Position numbers and translations under genes: made by a program. From RZZS01 sp964491785 (GTDB lineage: Bacteria > Pseudomonadota > Alphaproteobacteria > Micavibrionales > Micavibrionaceae), in contig CAZBGS010000001.1 of NCBI GenBank assembly GCA_964491785.1, forward strand, positions 186,001 to 250,000: a stretch of DNA of 64,000 nucleotides, in the 5' to 3' direction. A model generated the notes under the pieces. The model was given only the letters and a program-made list of their open reading frames with translations, ran no database searches and had not been told where the DNA came from. Each line of letters opens with the position of its first letter. Position 1 is the stretch's first letter. Of this stretch, positions 9,063 through 17,199 are shown one piece after another.

Positions 9063-10460
9063 TTAATAATGTATAGCTCTACCGTACGCATCCAAAACAC
9101 TTTCGTGCATCATTTCTGAAAGAGTCGGGTGGGCGAAGACGGTATGCATCAGTTCGACCTCGGTGGTTTCAAGCGTGCGGGCGATGACGAAGCCCTGAAT
9201 CAGTTCAGTTACTTCAGCGCCGATCATATGCGCCCCGAGAAGTTCGCCGGTCTTTTTATCGAAGATCGTTTTGATCATCCCTTCCGGTTCGCCTAGGGCA
9301 ATTGCCTTGCCGTTGCCGATAAAGGGAAAGCGCCCGGTTTTCACATCGTAACCTTTTTCTTTGGCCGCTTTTTCGGTCAGGCCCACGGAGGCAATTTGCG
9401 GGTGGGAATAAGTGCAGCCAGGGATGTTCTTTTTGTCCAGCGGATGAACATCCTTGAGGCCAGCGATTTTCTCTGCGCAGATAACTCCCTCATGGGAGGC
9501 CTTGTGGGCGAGCCATGGAGGCCCGGTGACGTCTCCGATCGCGTACACGCCCGGCTCGGAGGTGCGCAGCCATTCGTCGGTTATGATGTGACCGCGGTCG
9601 AGTTTGACGGCGGTATTTTCCAGTCCGATATTTTCTGTATTGGCGACTATTCCCACAGCCATTATCGCACGGTCGAAAACCATTTCTTCGGTTTTTCCGT
9701 CAGCCTTTTTGATCGTGGCCCGGACATTGGTTTTGCTTTTTTCCAGCCTGGTCACAGTGATGCCGGTCAGTATGTTCATACCCTGACGCACGAACTGCTT
9801 GTGCGCGAAGGCGGCAATTTCCTCGTCTTCTACAGGAAGAATGCGATCGACAACCTCCACCAGCGTGACTTTGGTTCCGAGGGCGTTGTAGAAGCTGGCG
9901 AATTCCGTGCCGATGGCTCCGGAGCCTACCACCAGCAGCGAGGCTGGCAGATCCTGCGGGGTCATGGCTTCCTTGTAAGTCCAGACAACCATGCCGTCCG
10001 GTTCCAGACCGGGAAGGACGCGGGCGCGGGCGCCTGTAGCGATAATAATATGCTTGCCGGTAATCTCTTTGTTTTCCGTGCCTTTCACGGCGATTCTGCC
10101 TTTTCCCTTCAGCATGCCGTGGCCTTTGATCACTGTGACACCGTTCTTTCTCAAAAGATGGTTCACGCCGCCGGAAAGCTGCTTCGATACGGCGCGCGAG
10201 CGTTCGATTATTTTTTTAAAATCGATCTCGATGCCTTTGACCTTAATGCCGAAATCGGCTGAGTGGCTAATGAGCCTGTGAACCTCGGCTGACCTTAGAA
10301 GCGCCTTTGTCGGAATGCAGCCCCAATTGAGGCAAATGCCGCCAAGGCTGTCTTTTTCGACTATGGCGGTTTTCATTCCCAATTGCGCCGACCGGATGGC
10401 GGCGACATAACCGCCGGGGCCGGAGCCGATGACTACCACGTCGAAATTGCTGTCGGTCAT
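9063..10460 (-). CDS. lpd: Dihydrolipoyl dehydrogenase (E3)
   Basis: Flavoprotein that reoxidises dihydrolipoamide and reduces NAD+. About 465 residues from the ATG at 10460 (MTDSNFDVVVIG), which has AGGAAA just upstream; the frame is open further but without family sequence. FAD site GSGPGGY near residue 11, redox disulfide in GGICLNWGCIPTK near 40-52, NAD site VVGSGAIGTEF near 180, and the C-terminal HAHPTLSE-type segment with the catalytic His-Glu pair (here AHPTLSEMM). Downstream of pdhC by 14 bases, so it serves the PDH complex. Confidence 0.96.
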   Translation of the reverse strand: MTDSNFDVVVIGSGPGGYVAAIRSAQLGMKTAIVEKDSLGGICLNWGCIPTKALLRSAEVHRLISHSADFGIKVKGIEIDFKKIIERSRAVSKQLSGGVNHLLRKNGVTVIKGHGMLKGKGRIAVKGTENKEITGKHIIIATGARARVLPGLEPDGMVVWTYKEAMTPQDLPASLLVVGSGAIGTEFASFYNALGTKVTLVEVVDRILPVEDEEIAAFAHKQFVRQGMNILTGITVTRLEKSKTNVRATIKKADGKTEEMVFDRAIMAVGIVANTENIGLENTAVKLDRGHIITDEWLRTSEPGVYAIGDVTGPPWLAHKASHEGVICAEKIAGLKDVHPLDKKNIPGCTYSHPQIASVGLTEKAAKEKGYDVKTGRFPFIGNGKAIALGEPEGMIKTIFDKKTGELLGAHMIGAEVTELIQGFVIARTLETTEVELMHTVFAHPTLSEMMHESVLDAYGRAIHY

Positions 10461-10474
10461 GAGTTTCCTTTCGG

Positions 10475-11731
10475 CTATACCAGCATGCTCACAGGGTTTT
10501 CGATGAACCGGCGGAAGACGTTCAGATATTCCGCGCCGACCGCGCCGTCGACGCAGCGGTGGTCGCATGAGAGCGTGCACTTCATGAAGGTGCCGACTTT
10601 GATTTCGCCGTTTTCGACGAAAGTCTTTTCCTGCCCCGCGCCGATGGAGACGATGCAGGCCTGAGGCGGGTTGATGATCGCGGCAAACTCGTCTATGCCG
10701 TACATGCCAAGATTGGAAACGGTTATTGTCCCGCCCTGGAATTCTTCAGGGCGGAGTTTGCCTTCGCGGGCTTTTTCGGCCAGTTGTTTCACTTCGGCGG
10801 AAATTTCCCTGAGACCTTTGGTTTCGGCTTTTTTGACAATCGGGGTGACCAGGCCTTCTTTGGTGGCGACGGCAACCGAAATGTCGGCGTGCCTGAATTG
10901 CAGGATCGCGTCGTCAGTCCAGGCTACGTTGGCTTTAGGATAGACTTTAAGAGACTGTGCCACCGCCTTGACAATAAAATCGTTTACCGAAAGTTTGTAT
11001 TCGCCTTTCGCCTCATCGTTGATCCGCTGGCGGGCCTTGAGAAGTTCGTCGATGCGGCATTCGATGGTCAGGTAGAAATGCGGGATAGTAAGTTTCGATT
11101 CCAGCAGGCGGCTTGCAATAACCTTGCGCATATTGCTGTTCGGGATTTCCTCGTATTCCATGCCGTAAGCATCGGCCAGTTGCCGGGCCGAGGGGCCGGA
11201 CGGAGATGGTTTTGGCGAAGCGGCGGAGGGAAATGATACAGGTTTTGCTGTATCGATGTCCGCCTTCACGATGCGTCCGCGTGGGCCGCTGCCCCTGACA
11301 TGCGAGAGGTCGATACCCTTTTCTTCAGCAATACGACGGGCAAGCGGGGAAATGAACATGCGTGTCCCCTCACCCTCCCGCTTCGCGGGCACCTCCCTCT
11401 CCCCTTGGGAGAGGGGTTTTTCGGGTTCTCTCTCTCTCTTGAGAGGGGGTTGGGGTGAGGGGCTTTTTTCTATATTGTCCTTGCTTTCGCCTTCTTCAAG
11501 CAGGATGGCAATCGGGGTATTAACCGCCACGCCTTCAGTGCCCGCCTCTACAAGTATTTTGCCGAGAATCCCTTCGTCAGCGGCTTCGAATTCCATGGTC
11601 GCCTTGTCGGTTTCGATTTCGGCGATAACATCGCCGGAAGAGATCCTGTCCCCTTCCTTCCTGTGCCACTTGGCCAGTTTGCCTTCTGTCATCGTCGGCG
11701 ACAGCGCCGGCATGGTTACGGTGATTGTCAT
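10475..11731 (-). CDS. pdhC: Pyruvate dehydrogenase E2, dihydrolipoamide acetyltransferase
   Basis: 418 residues. Lipoyl domain 1-80 with the lipoylated Lys in ETDKATMEF near residue 43; linker; E3/E1-binding domain about 124-160 (ISPLARRIAEEKGIDL...GRI); catalytic domain from about 185 with the active-site DHRCVDGA near 388. It transfers acetyl groups to CoA. The linker at about residues 90-122 is encoded by a 99-base palindromic repeat element (11365-11463), giving an odd Lys/Arg/Glu/Pro-rich stretch in frame; this is treated as a finding. It follows pdhB by 6 bases. Expected location is the cytoplasm, in the PDH complex. Confidence 0.96.
   Translation of the reverse strand: MTITVTMPALSPTMTEGKLAKWHRKEGDRISSGDVIAEIETDKATMEFEAADEGILGKILVEAGTEGVAVNTPIAILLEEGESKDNIEKSPSPQPPLKREREPEKPLSQGEREVPAKREGEGTRMFISPLARRIAEEKGIDLSHVRGSGPRGRIVKADIDTAKPVSFPSAASPKPSPSGPSARQLADAYGMEYEEIPNSNMRKVIASRLLESKLTIPHFYLTIECRIDELLKARQRINDEAKGEYKLSVNDFIVKAVAQSLKVYPKANVAWTDDAILQFRHADISVAVATKEGLVTPIVKKAETKGLREISAEVKQLAEKAREGKLRPEEFQGGTITVSNLGMYGIDEFAAIINPPQACIVSIGAGQEKTFVENGEIKVGTFMKCTLSCDHRCVDGAVGAEYLNVFRRFIENPVSMLV
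11365..11463. repeat. Palindromic repeat element inside the pdhC linker
   Basis: About 99 bases with terminal inverted repeats (CCCCTCACCC at one end, GGGTGAGGGG at the other) and two internal hairpins: CCCGCTTCGCGGG, and CCTCTCCCC facing GGGGAGAGG-type arms around TTGG. Its left half matches intergenic copies at 38415-38463 and 60594-60642 nearly base for base. The length is a multiple of three, and the reading frame of pdhC passes through uninterrupted, between the lipoyl and E3-binding domains. Confidence 0.85.
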
Positions 11732-11737
11732 TCTTCG

Positions 11738-13180
11738 CTAGTCCTTGTAACAAACTTTTTTGGCGGCCTCGACTATCTGCCCTACCTGCGGAAGGGCCAG
11801 TTTTTCCAGATTTGCCGCATAGGGAAGCGGCACGTCCGCCGCGCAAACGCGCAGCAGCGGGGCGTCCAGCCAGTCGAAGGCATGCTCCATTACCAAAGCG
11901 GCCAGTTCCGAGCCTATTCCGGCGTAGGGCCAGCCTTCCTCGACGCTAACGATTCTGTTGGTCTTTTTAACGCTTTCGATGATCGTATAGCGGTCGAGCG
12001 GGCGGATGGTACGAAGATTTACGACTTCTGCGTCGATGCCCGCGGCAGCCAGTTCTTCGGCTGCCTGCATGGCCTTGCCGACCATGATCGAATAGGCGAC
12101 TATCGTGACGTCCCTGCCCTGTTTCTCAATTCTGGCGCGGCCCAGAGGGATCACGTATTCCGGGTCTTCTGGAACCTCGAAGCTCTGGCCGTACATGATT
12201 TCGTTTTCCAGGAAGACGACCGGGTTAGGGTCGCGGATCGCGGATTTGAGAAGACCCTTGGCGTCCGCCGCAGACCACGGAGCGACAACCTTCAGGCCGG
12301 GGATATGCGCGTACCAGCTGGCGAAATCCTGAGAGTGCTGGGCGGCGACTCGGGCGGCGGCGCCGTTCGGGCCTCTGAAAACTATCGGGCAACCAAGCTG
12401 TCCGCCCGCCATGTACAGCGTCTTGCCGGCGGAGTTGATGATATGGTCGATCGCCTGCATTGCGAAATTCATGGTCATGAACTCGACTATCGGCTTGAGA
12501 CCGTTAAAGGCAGCTCCGGCAGCGAGCCCTGCGAAGCCGTGTTCGGTGATCGGAGTATCGATCACGCGCTTTTCGCCAAACTCATCGAGCAATCCTTGCG
12601 TAACCTTATAGGCTCCCTGATACTGCGCGACTTCCTCGCCGAGGATGAAGATGTCGGGGTCGGCGCGCATTTCCTCGGCCATGGCATCGCGCAGAGCTTC
12701 GCGCACCGACATTTTTCTTGTTGCTTTGAAAAATTTATCTTCGGCAAAGGGTGGCGGCTCCAGCACATATCCTTGCGCGTAGAGGATATCGCGGTTTTCA
12801 ATGACCTTGCCTTCGATCTGCGGGGCGGAAACTGTGCTTGCCTGCGGCGGATCCGTTACGTTTACCCGGGCCTGTTGCGGAGTACCACGGGCTTCCCTGA
12901 CCTGATCTTGTATGGCGGCGATATCGGCCTTGCTCTCGCCTTCTTCGAGCAGAACGGCTATCGGCGTGTTCACGGCGACGTTTTCAGTACCCGCCTGAAC
13001 CAGAATGCTGCCAAGGACGCCCTCATCAGCAGACTCGAATTCCATGGTCGCCTTGTCGGTTTCGATTTCGGCGATTACCTCGCCAGAGGAAACCTTGTCG
13101 CCTTCCTTCTTGAGCCATTTTGCAAGTTTGCCTTCCGTCATTGTCGGCGATAGGGCTGGCATTAGCAGAGGGATTGTCAT
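11738..13180 (-). CDS. pdhB: Pyruvate dehydrogenase E1 beta subunit with N-terminal lipoyl domain
   Basis: 480 residues, longer than a plain E1 beta (~330) because residues 1-80 are a lipoyl domain (ETDKATMEFES, Lys near 43), followed by an acidic/Pro linker to about 150 and then the transketolase-like E1 beta core (ILGEEVAQYQGAYKVTQGL near 180; GIGSELAALVMEH near 445). Lipoylated E1 beta is characteristic of alphaproteobacteria. With PdhA it decarboxylates pyruvate and reductively acetylates lipoyl groups. It begins 31 bases after the pdhA stop. Confidence 0.97.
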   Translation of the reverse strand: MTIPLLMPALSPTMTEGKLAKWLKKEGDKVSSGEVIAEIETDKATMEFESADEGVLGSILVQAGTENVAVNTPIAVLLEEGESKADIAAIQDQVREARGTPQQARVNVTDPPQASTVSAPQIEGKVIENRDILYAQGYVLEPPPFAEDKFFKATRKMSVREALRDAMAEEMRADPDIFILGEEVAQYQGAYKVTQGLLDEFGEKRVIDTPITEHGFAGLAAGAAFNGLKPIVEFMTMNFAMQAIDHIINSAGKTLYMAGGQLGCPIVFRGPNGAAARVAAQHSQDFASWYAHIPGLKVVAPWSAADAKGLLKSAIRDPNPVVFLENEIMYGQSFEVPEDPEYVIPLGRARIEKQGRDVTIVAYSIMVGKAMQAAEELAAAGIDAEVVNLRTIRPLDRYTIIESVKKTNRIVSVEEGWPYAGIGSELAALVMEHAFDWLDAPLLRVCAADVPLPYAANLEKLALPQVGQIVEAAKKVCYKD

Positions 13181-13211
13181 GCTCTAATTCCTGTTCCTGT
13201 CATTTCGTTCG

Positions 13212-14231
13212 TTATACCTCCACCAGTACATCCGTCCAGAGTTCGGACGGGGCCGGTTCGGGGGATTCGGTGGCAAAGGTGGCGGCTTCGTTGACGATTT
13301 CCTTGATCTCCTTTTCAATATCGCGGACATCGTCTTCGGATACGCCGCCATCGGTCATCATAATCGCCTTAAGAGAGAGGATCGGATCCCGGTCTTCCTT
13401 GTATTTCTCGACCTCTTCCTTTGTGCGGTATTTGGCCGGATCGGACATGGAATGGCCGCGGTATCTGTAGGTCATCATTTCCAGTATGTAAGGGCCCTTG
13501 CCGGAGCGCACATATTCAAAAGCGCGGGCAGCAGCTTCACGAACGGCGAAGATATCCATGCCGTCGATCTGCTCGCCGGGGATGCCGTAGCCCTGCCCTC
13601 TCGAATAGAGCTTGCCGGCGGCATGACGGGCGACGCTGGTGCCCATGCCATACTGGTTGTTCTCGACCACGTAGAGAACCGGGAGCTTCCACAGTGCGGC
13701 CATGTTGTAGCACTCGGCCACTTGCCCCTGGTTCGCGGCGCCGTCGCCCATATAGGCCACAGCAACGCCGCCGTCGCCCCGGTATTTATGGGAGAAGCCC
13801 AGTCCTGTGCCGATTGCCGTACTGGCGCCAACTATACCGTGGCCACCGAAGAACTTCTTTTCCTTGCTGAACATATGCATGGAACCGCCCTTGCCGCGGG
13901 AATAGCCGCCTTCGCGTCCGGTTAGTTCCGCCATGACGCCTTTCGGATCCATTCCAACAGCCAGCATGTGGCCGTGATCGCGGTAGGCGGTGACCACTGT
14001 GTCCTGCGGCTGCTGCACTGACTGGATGCCGGTAACCACCGCTTCCTGGCCGATATAGAGGTGGCAGAAACCGCCGATCAGTCCCATACCGTACATCTGT
14101 CCGGCCTTCTCCTCAAAGCGGCGGATCAGGAGCATCATACGGTACAAATCTTTCATTTCACTTCCGGTGATGCCGGAAGTGGCGGCGGCGGACGCATCAC
14201 CGCCCTTTTGCTGTTTGTTTCTGGCAGCCAT
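13212..14231 (-). CDS. pdhA: Pyruvate dehydrogenase E1 alpha subunit
   Basis: 339 residues. The thiamine diphosphate motif GDGAANQGQ...ENNQYGMGT near residues 165-200 and the phosphorylation-loop-like YRYRGHSMSDPAKYR near 255-270 identify E1 alpha. It forms an alpha2beta2 enzyme with PdhB. A Lys/Ala/Gly-rich N-terminal tail of about 25 residues precedes the core. First gene of pdhA-pdhB-pdhC-lpd; ftsB lies 87 bases upstream on the same strand. Confidence 0.97.
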   Translation of the reverse strand: MAARNKQQKGGDASAAATSGITGSEMKDLYRMMLLIRRFEEKAGQMYGMGLIGGFCHLYIGQEAVVTGIQSVQQPQDTVVTAYRDHGHMLAVGMDPKGVMAELTGREGGYSRGKGGSMHMFSKEKKFFGGHGIVGASTAIGTGLGFSHKYRGDGGVAVAYMGDGAANQGQVAECYNMAALWKLPVLYVVENNQYGMGTSVARHAAGKLYSRGQGYGIPGEQIDGMDIFAVREAAARAFEYVRSGKGPYILEMMTYRYRGHSMSDPAKYRTKEEVEKYKEDRDPILSLKAIMMTDGGVSEDDVRDIEKEIKEIVNEAATFATESPEPAPSELWTDVLVEV

Positions 14232-14318
14232 TAACGCAAGCCTCTTCTGTGACAGGTTCCAGCCGCCGGGCGGCTGATTGATTATCTTTTCTAGATTTAG
14301 GGCATATGGCGATTGTGA

Positions 14319-14636
14319 TCAATGTCCGCTATCAAAAAGAATACGTTCGTCCTTGTGAACAAAACCGAGCACATGGCGAACTCTTTCTTCAAGCAGGTCG
14401 CGGTCGATGCTGCCGGGGCGAAGCATGACGACGCGGGATTCAAGATCGCGGCGGGAAGCCGAAAGCCTGGCATGTTCCGAGGACAGCCGCTCTATACGCC
14501 TTTCAAGCGACCACAGCCTGAAGCAGCTTCTTTCCCCCTGCACCAGATGGTAGCAGAAGTAAAAGCAGAGACTGAATCCAATCAGCGAGAGCATGTTCCT
14601 GCGAAGAATATAGCGGTATTCAGATAGTCTGTTCAT
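14319..14636 (-). CDS. ftsB: Septum formation initiator FtsB/DivIC family protein
   Basis: 105 residues: one N-terminal membrane helix (about residues 14-32), then a coiled coil (about 40-75) and a short C-terminal region with the typical RPGSIDRDLLEERVRHVLGF segment. Matches FtsB-type bitopic divisome proteins that link FtsL and FtsQ. The location upstream of pdhA is standard in alphaproteobacteria. The upstream 110 bases carry five GANTC sites, suggesting methylation-linked cell-cycle control. Confidence 0.88.
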   Translation of the reverse strand: MNRLSEYRYILRRNMLSLIGFSLCFYFCYHLVQGERSCFRLWSLERRIERLSSEHARLSASRRDLESRVVMLRPGSIDRDLLEERVRHVLGFVHKDERILFDSGH

Positions 14637-14645
14637 ATATTCATC

Positions 14646-14749
14646 GAATCACAAACGAATCATTCAGGTCAAGAAAAAAATACAAGTGAATCAATGGGTT
14701 GCCGGAGAACGTTACAGGAACGAATGAAGCTAAGTGATTCTGTTGATTC
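14646..14749. promoter_or_regulatory. Cluster of five GANTC sites before ftsB
   Basis: GANTC occurs at 14646, 14657, 14688, 14736 and 14745, five within 104 bases where about 0.4 would be expected by chance. GANTC is the target of the cell-cycle methylase CcrM in alphaproteobacteria, where promoter methylation affects division genes. The role here is inferred from position directly upstream of ftsB. Confidence 0.5.
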
Positions 14750-14830
14750 GAAAATCCAGTAAATCCATCTCTCTTCAGAATGATGAAAATTAATATCGGT
14801 CATACTGAAGCGAGCACTGCGCAATTCGGT

Positions 14831-15385
14831 CTATGTGCCTTTTTCGGGTTTGGGAGGGTGTATCAGGCGGTGTTTGGCTACGGCCTTGTCCCAGATTTCT
14901 CCGGGCTCGGTTTCGGTGACGAGGGAGTAGTCGAAATCAATTACTTTCCATACGCCGCGAAGAGACTCGTAGTTCAACTGGAGAGGCCCCCAGCCTGCAT
15001 AGCCTCTGATCAGAAACTGTTCTCCCATGACTTCCCGGACATCTTCCGAAGTCAGCTCTCTTTGGCTGGCGAGGCCGGATTCCCTGAAGGCGACTATCTT
15101 TCTTCTGCCGGGGTAACTTACCGGGCCACCGTAAATTTCTTTCAGGGTCGGGGCGTTTTCGTAAGAACCGTCGAGGGGCTTGTTGATAATGAAGCCATGG
15201 GCGCCGAAAAGATCATGCCTGACGAGATAGACCACGCTTTGGTGGAAAGGGCCGTCCTTGACCCTGTCACCGGCAATCAGGAGTTTGCCGGTGTATCCTC
15301 CGTACATGGAGGACAGGGTCGGAAGAACCAGAAGGAATGCGGCCAGAAGCAGATATATTCTGGCCGCAACGGGTGTACGTTTCAT
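14831..15385 (-). CDS. YqgE/AlgH (UPF0301) family protein with N-terminal membrane segment
   Basis: 184 residues. The core from about residue 30 has the family pattern GKLLIAGDRVKDGPFHQSVV and HGFIINKPLDG; biochemical function is not established for the family. Unlike usual YqgE proteins, which begin directly with the core, this one has 26 extra residues with a hydrophobic helix (about 9-25), looking like a signal peptide or anchor. An ATG at codon 27 would give the ordinary form. The upstream ATG overlaps the eno stop by 1 base (TGATG), which supports translation coupling from the longer start. Confidence 0.85.
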   Translation of the reverse strand: MKRTPVAARIYLLLAAFLLVLPTLSSMYGGYTGKLLIAGDRVKDGPFHQSVVYLVRHDLFGAHGFIINKPLDGSYENAPTLKEIYGGPVSYPGRRKIVAFRESGLASQRELTSEDVREVMGEQFLIRGYAGWGPLQLNYESLRGVWKVIDFDYSLVTETEPGEIWDKAVAKHRLIHPPKPEKGT

Positions 15386-16695
15386 CAGGCTACGTTCTTC
15401 AGCGACGAGGAAGGCTTTTCGCCACGCATGAAGCTCCTGCCGGAATAGCGGGCCGCGTCACCCAGCATCTGCTCGATACGGATCAGCTGGTTGTACTTGG
15501 CTATCCGGTCTGAGCGGGAAAGCGATCCGGTCTTGATCTGGCCGGCATTGGTCGCCACGGCGAGATCGGCGATGGTGGCGTCTTCGGTCTCTCCCGAGCG
15601 GTGGGAAAGAATGATGCCGTAACCGGCACGCTTGGCCATTTCAATAGTTTCAAGGGTTTCGGTAAGCGAGCCGATCTGGTTGACCTTTACCAGAATGGCG
15701 TTTGCCGCGCCCATTTCGATGCCTTTGGCAAGACGCTTCGCGTTGGTGACGAACAGGTCGTCGCCGACAAGCTGCACGCGATCGCCGAGGGCCTTGTTGA
15801 GGTTTACCCAGCCGTTCCAGTCGTCTTCGGCAAGGCCGTCTTCGATGGAGACGATCGGATATTTTTTGCAAAGGTCTTCGTAGTACTTAACCATTTCGTC
15901 GGAAGAGAGAACCTTGCCCTCGCCTTCGAGGTGATATTTGCCGTCCTTGTAGAACTCGGTGGAAGCGGCGTCGAGAGCGATCATCACGTCTTCGCCCGGC
16001 TTGTAGCCGGCGGCATGGATGGCTTTGATAATATAATCGAGAGCTTCCTGCGAAGATCTGACGGCGGGAGCGAAGCCTCCTTCGTCGCCGACATTGGTGT
16101 TTAAACCGGCCTTCGAGAGTTCTTTTTTAAGAGCGTGGAAGACTTCCGCGCCGCAGCGGAGAGCTTCGGCAAAGTCAGGAGCGTTTACCGGCATGATCAT
16201 GAATTCCTGGATATCTACAGGATTGTCGGCGTGAGCGCCGCCGTTGATGATATTCATCATCGGCGTGGGCAGCAGGTGCGCATGTATGCCGCCTATATAG
16301 CGATAAAGCGGCAGGTCAAGCTCACTGGCCATAGCGTGGGCGCAGGCCATCGACACGCCGAGGATGGCGTTCGCGCCAAGACGACCCTTGTTCTCGGTGC
16401 CGTCCAGACTGATCATCGTATAGTCGATTAGTTGCTGGTCTTCGGCGTCGTAGCCGCAGAGCGCGTCATAGATCTCGCCGTTTACGTGTTCGACGGCTTT
16501 GGTGACGCCCTTGCCGCCGTAGCGGTTTTTGTCGCCGTCGCGCAGTTCTACGGCTTCGTGAGCGCCGGTCGAAGCCCCGGAGGGAACCGCCGCCCGGCCA
16601 ACCGCGCCGGATTCTAGAAGCACTTCAACTTCCACGGTCGGATTACCGCGGGAGTCCAGGATCTCGCGTCCTGTTATGTCTATGATTGCAGTCAT
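15385..16695 (-). CDS. eno: Enolase
   Basis: Converts 2-phosphoglycerate to phosphoenolpyruvate. 436 residues, the usual length. Visible are the N-terminal EILDSRGNPTVEVEV, the Mg loop SGASTGAHEA, GDEGGFAP near residue 205, the Mg ligands in VSIEDGLAEDDW near 285, the catalytic Lys in AILVKVNQIGS near 340 and LSHRSGETED near 368. A strong ribosome binding site (AGGAG) lies about 8 bases before the ATG. The stop overlaps the yqgE start by one base. Confidence 0.98.
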   Translation of the reverse strand: MTAIIDITGREILDSRGNPTVEVEVLLESGAVGRAAVPSGASTGAHEAVELRDGDKNRYGGKGVTKAVEHVNGEIYDALCGYDAEDQQLIDYTMISLDGTENKGRLGANAILGVSMACAHAMASELDLPLYRYIGGIHAHLLPTPMMNIINGGAHADNPVDIQEFMIMPVNAPDFAEALRCGAEVFHALKKELSKAGLNTNVGDEGGFAPAVRSSQEALDYIIKAIHAAGYKPGEDVMIALDAASTEFYKDGKYHLEGEGKVLSSDEMVKYYEDLCKKYPIVSIEDGLAEDDWNGWVNLNKALGDRVQLVGDDLFVTNAKRLAKGIEMGAANAILVKVNQIGSLTETLETIEMAKRAGYGIILSHRSGETEDATIADLAVATNAGQIKTGSLSRSDRIAKYNQLIRIEQMLGDAARYSGRSFMRGEKPSSSLKNVA

Positions 16696-16725
16696 TTATA
16701 ATCTCCTATTGTTGAATATCTGATT

Positions 16726-16762
16726 TAACCAAATGCATTCCGACCGTTTCAGAATTTGGTTA
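16726..16762 (-). other. Hairpin in the leader of eno
   Basis: TAACCAAAT at 16726-16734 and ATTTGGTTA at 16754-16762 form a perfect 9-bp stem with a 19-base loop, between the glyoxalase-fold gene stop and the eno start. There is no T-tract, so it is not a standard terminator. It could act on mRNA processing or be a protein-binding inverted repeat; no function is claimed. Confidence 0.4.
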
Positions 16763-16770
16763 TTTATATA

Positions 16771-17199
16771 TCAGTCATACTGGGCCAGTTCCAGAACGAC
16801 ATTGTCCGGGCCAAGGAAATAAACCAGCTTTTTTTTAGCGGGTTCATAGACCTGTATTTCGCTGAAGAACTTTACTCCTTCTTTCTTCAGGCGTTCAACC
16901 ACTTCCTCGATGCCGGTCACTTTGAAGGCCATATGACGCAGGCCAATACGATTCGGTTTTCCGTTATCGGGGTCAGCACCTCCGGGTGGATTGTAGTATT
17001 GCATAAGTTCAAGGGCGGTTTGCGTTTGCGGAAACAGCAGTCTCGCGTATTCTCCTTTTACTTCGGGAAGGCCGACAATATCGGATATCCAACTTCCCTC
17101 CAGCCTGTCGCGATGGGTTACCTCGAATCCGAGCATTCGGTAAAACCTTACGGATTCATCAAGGTCGGAAACTACAATATTTACATGATCTATCAGCAT
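16771..17199 (-). CDS. Glyoxalase/VOC-fold lyase-like protein
   Basis: 142 residues from the ATG at 17199 (MLIDHVNIVVSDLDESVRFY). Two beta-alpha-beta-beta-beta modules: the first has DHVNIVVSDLDES with a His near residue 4, the second GLRHMAFKVTGIEEVVERL with a His near residue 79 and a Glu near the C-terminus (VVLELAQYD). These His/Glu positions fit VOC metal ligands as in lactoylglutathione lyase, but substrate cannot be read from sequence. Its start overlaps the stop of the GNAT gene by one base, so the pair is co-translated. Confidence 0.82.
   Translation of the reverse strand: MLIDHVNIVVSDLDESVRFYRMLGFEVTHRDRLEGSWISDIVGLPEVKGEYARLLFPQTQTALELMQYYNPPGGADPDNGKPNRIGLRHMAFKVTGIEEVVERLKKEGVKFFSEIQVYEPAKKKLVYFLGPDNVVLELAQYD

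Noticed and set aside
11663..13153. Long plus-strand open frame of 496 codons
   Set aside because: It lies opposite pdhB, whose sequence has all expected motifs. The plus frame is Phe/Gly/Arg-rich with no family likeness.
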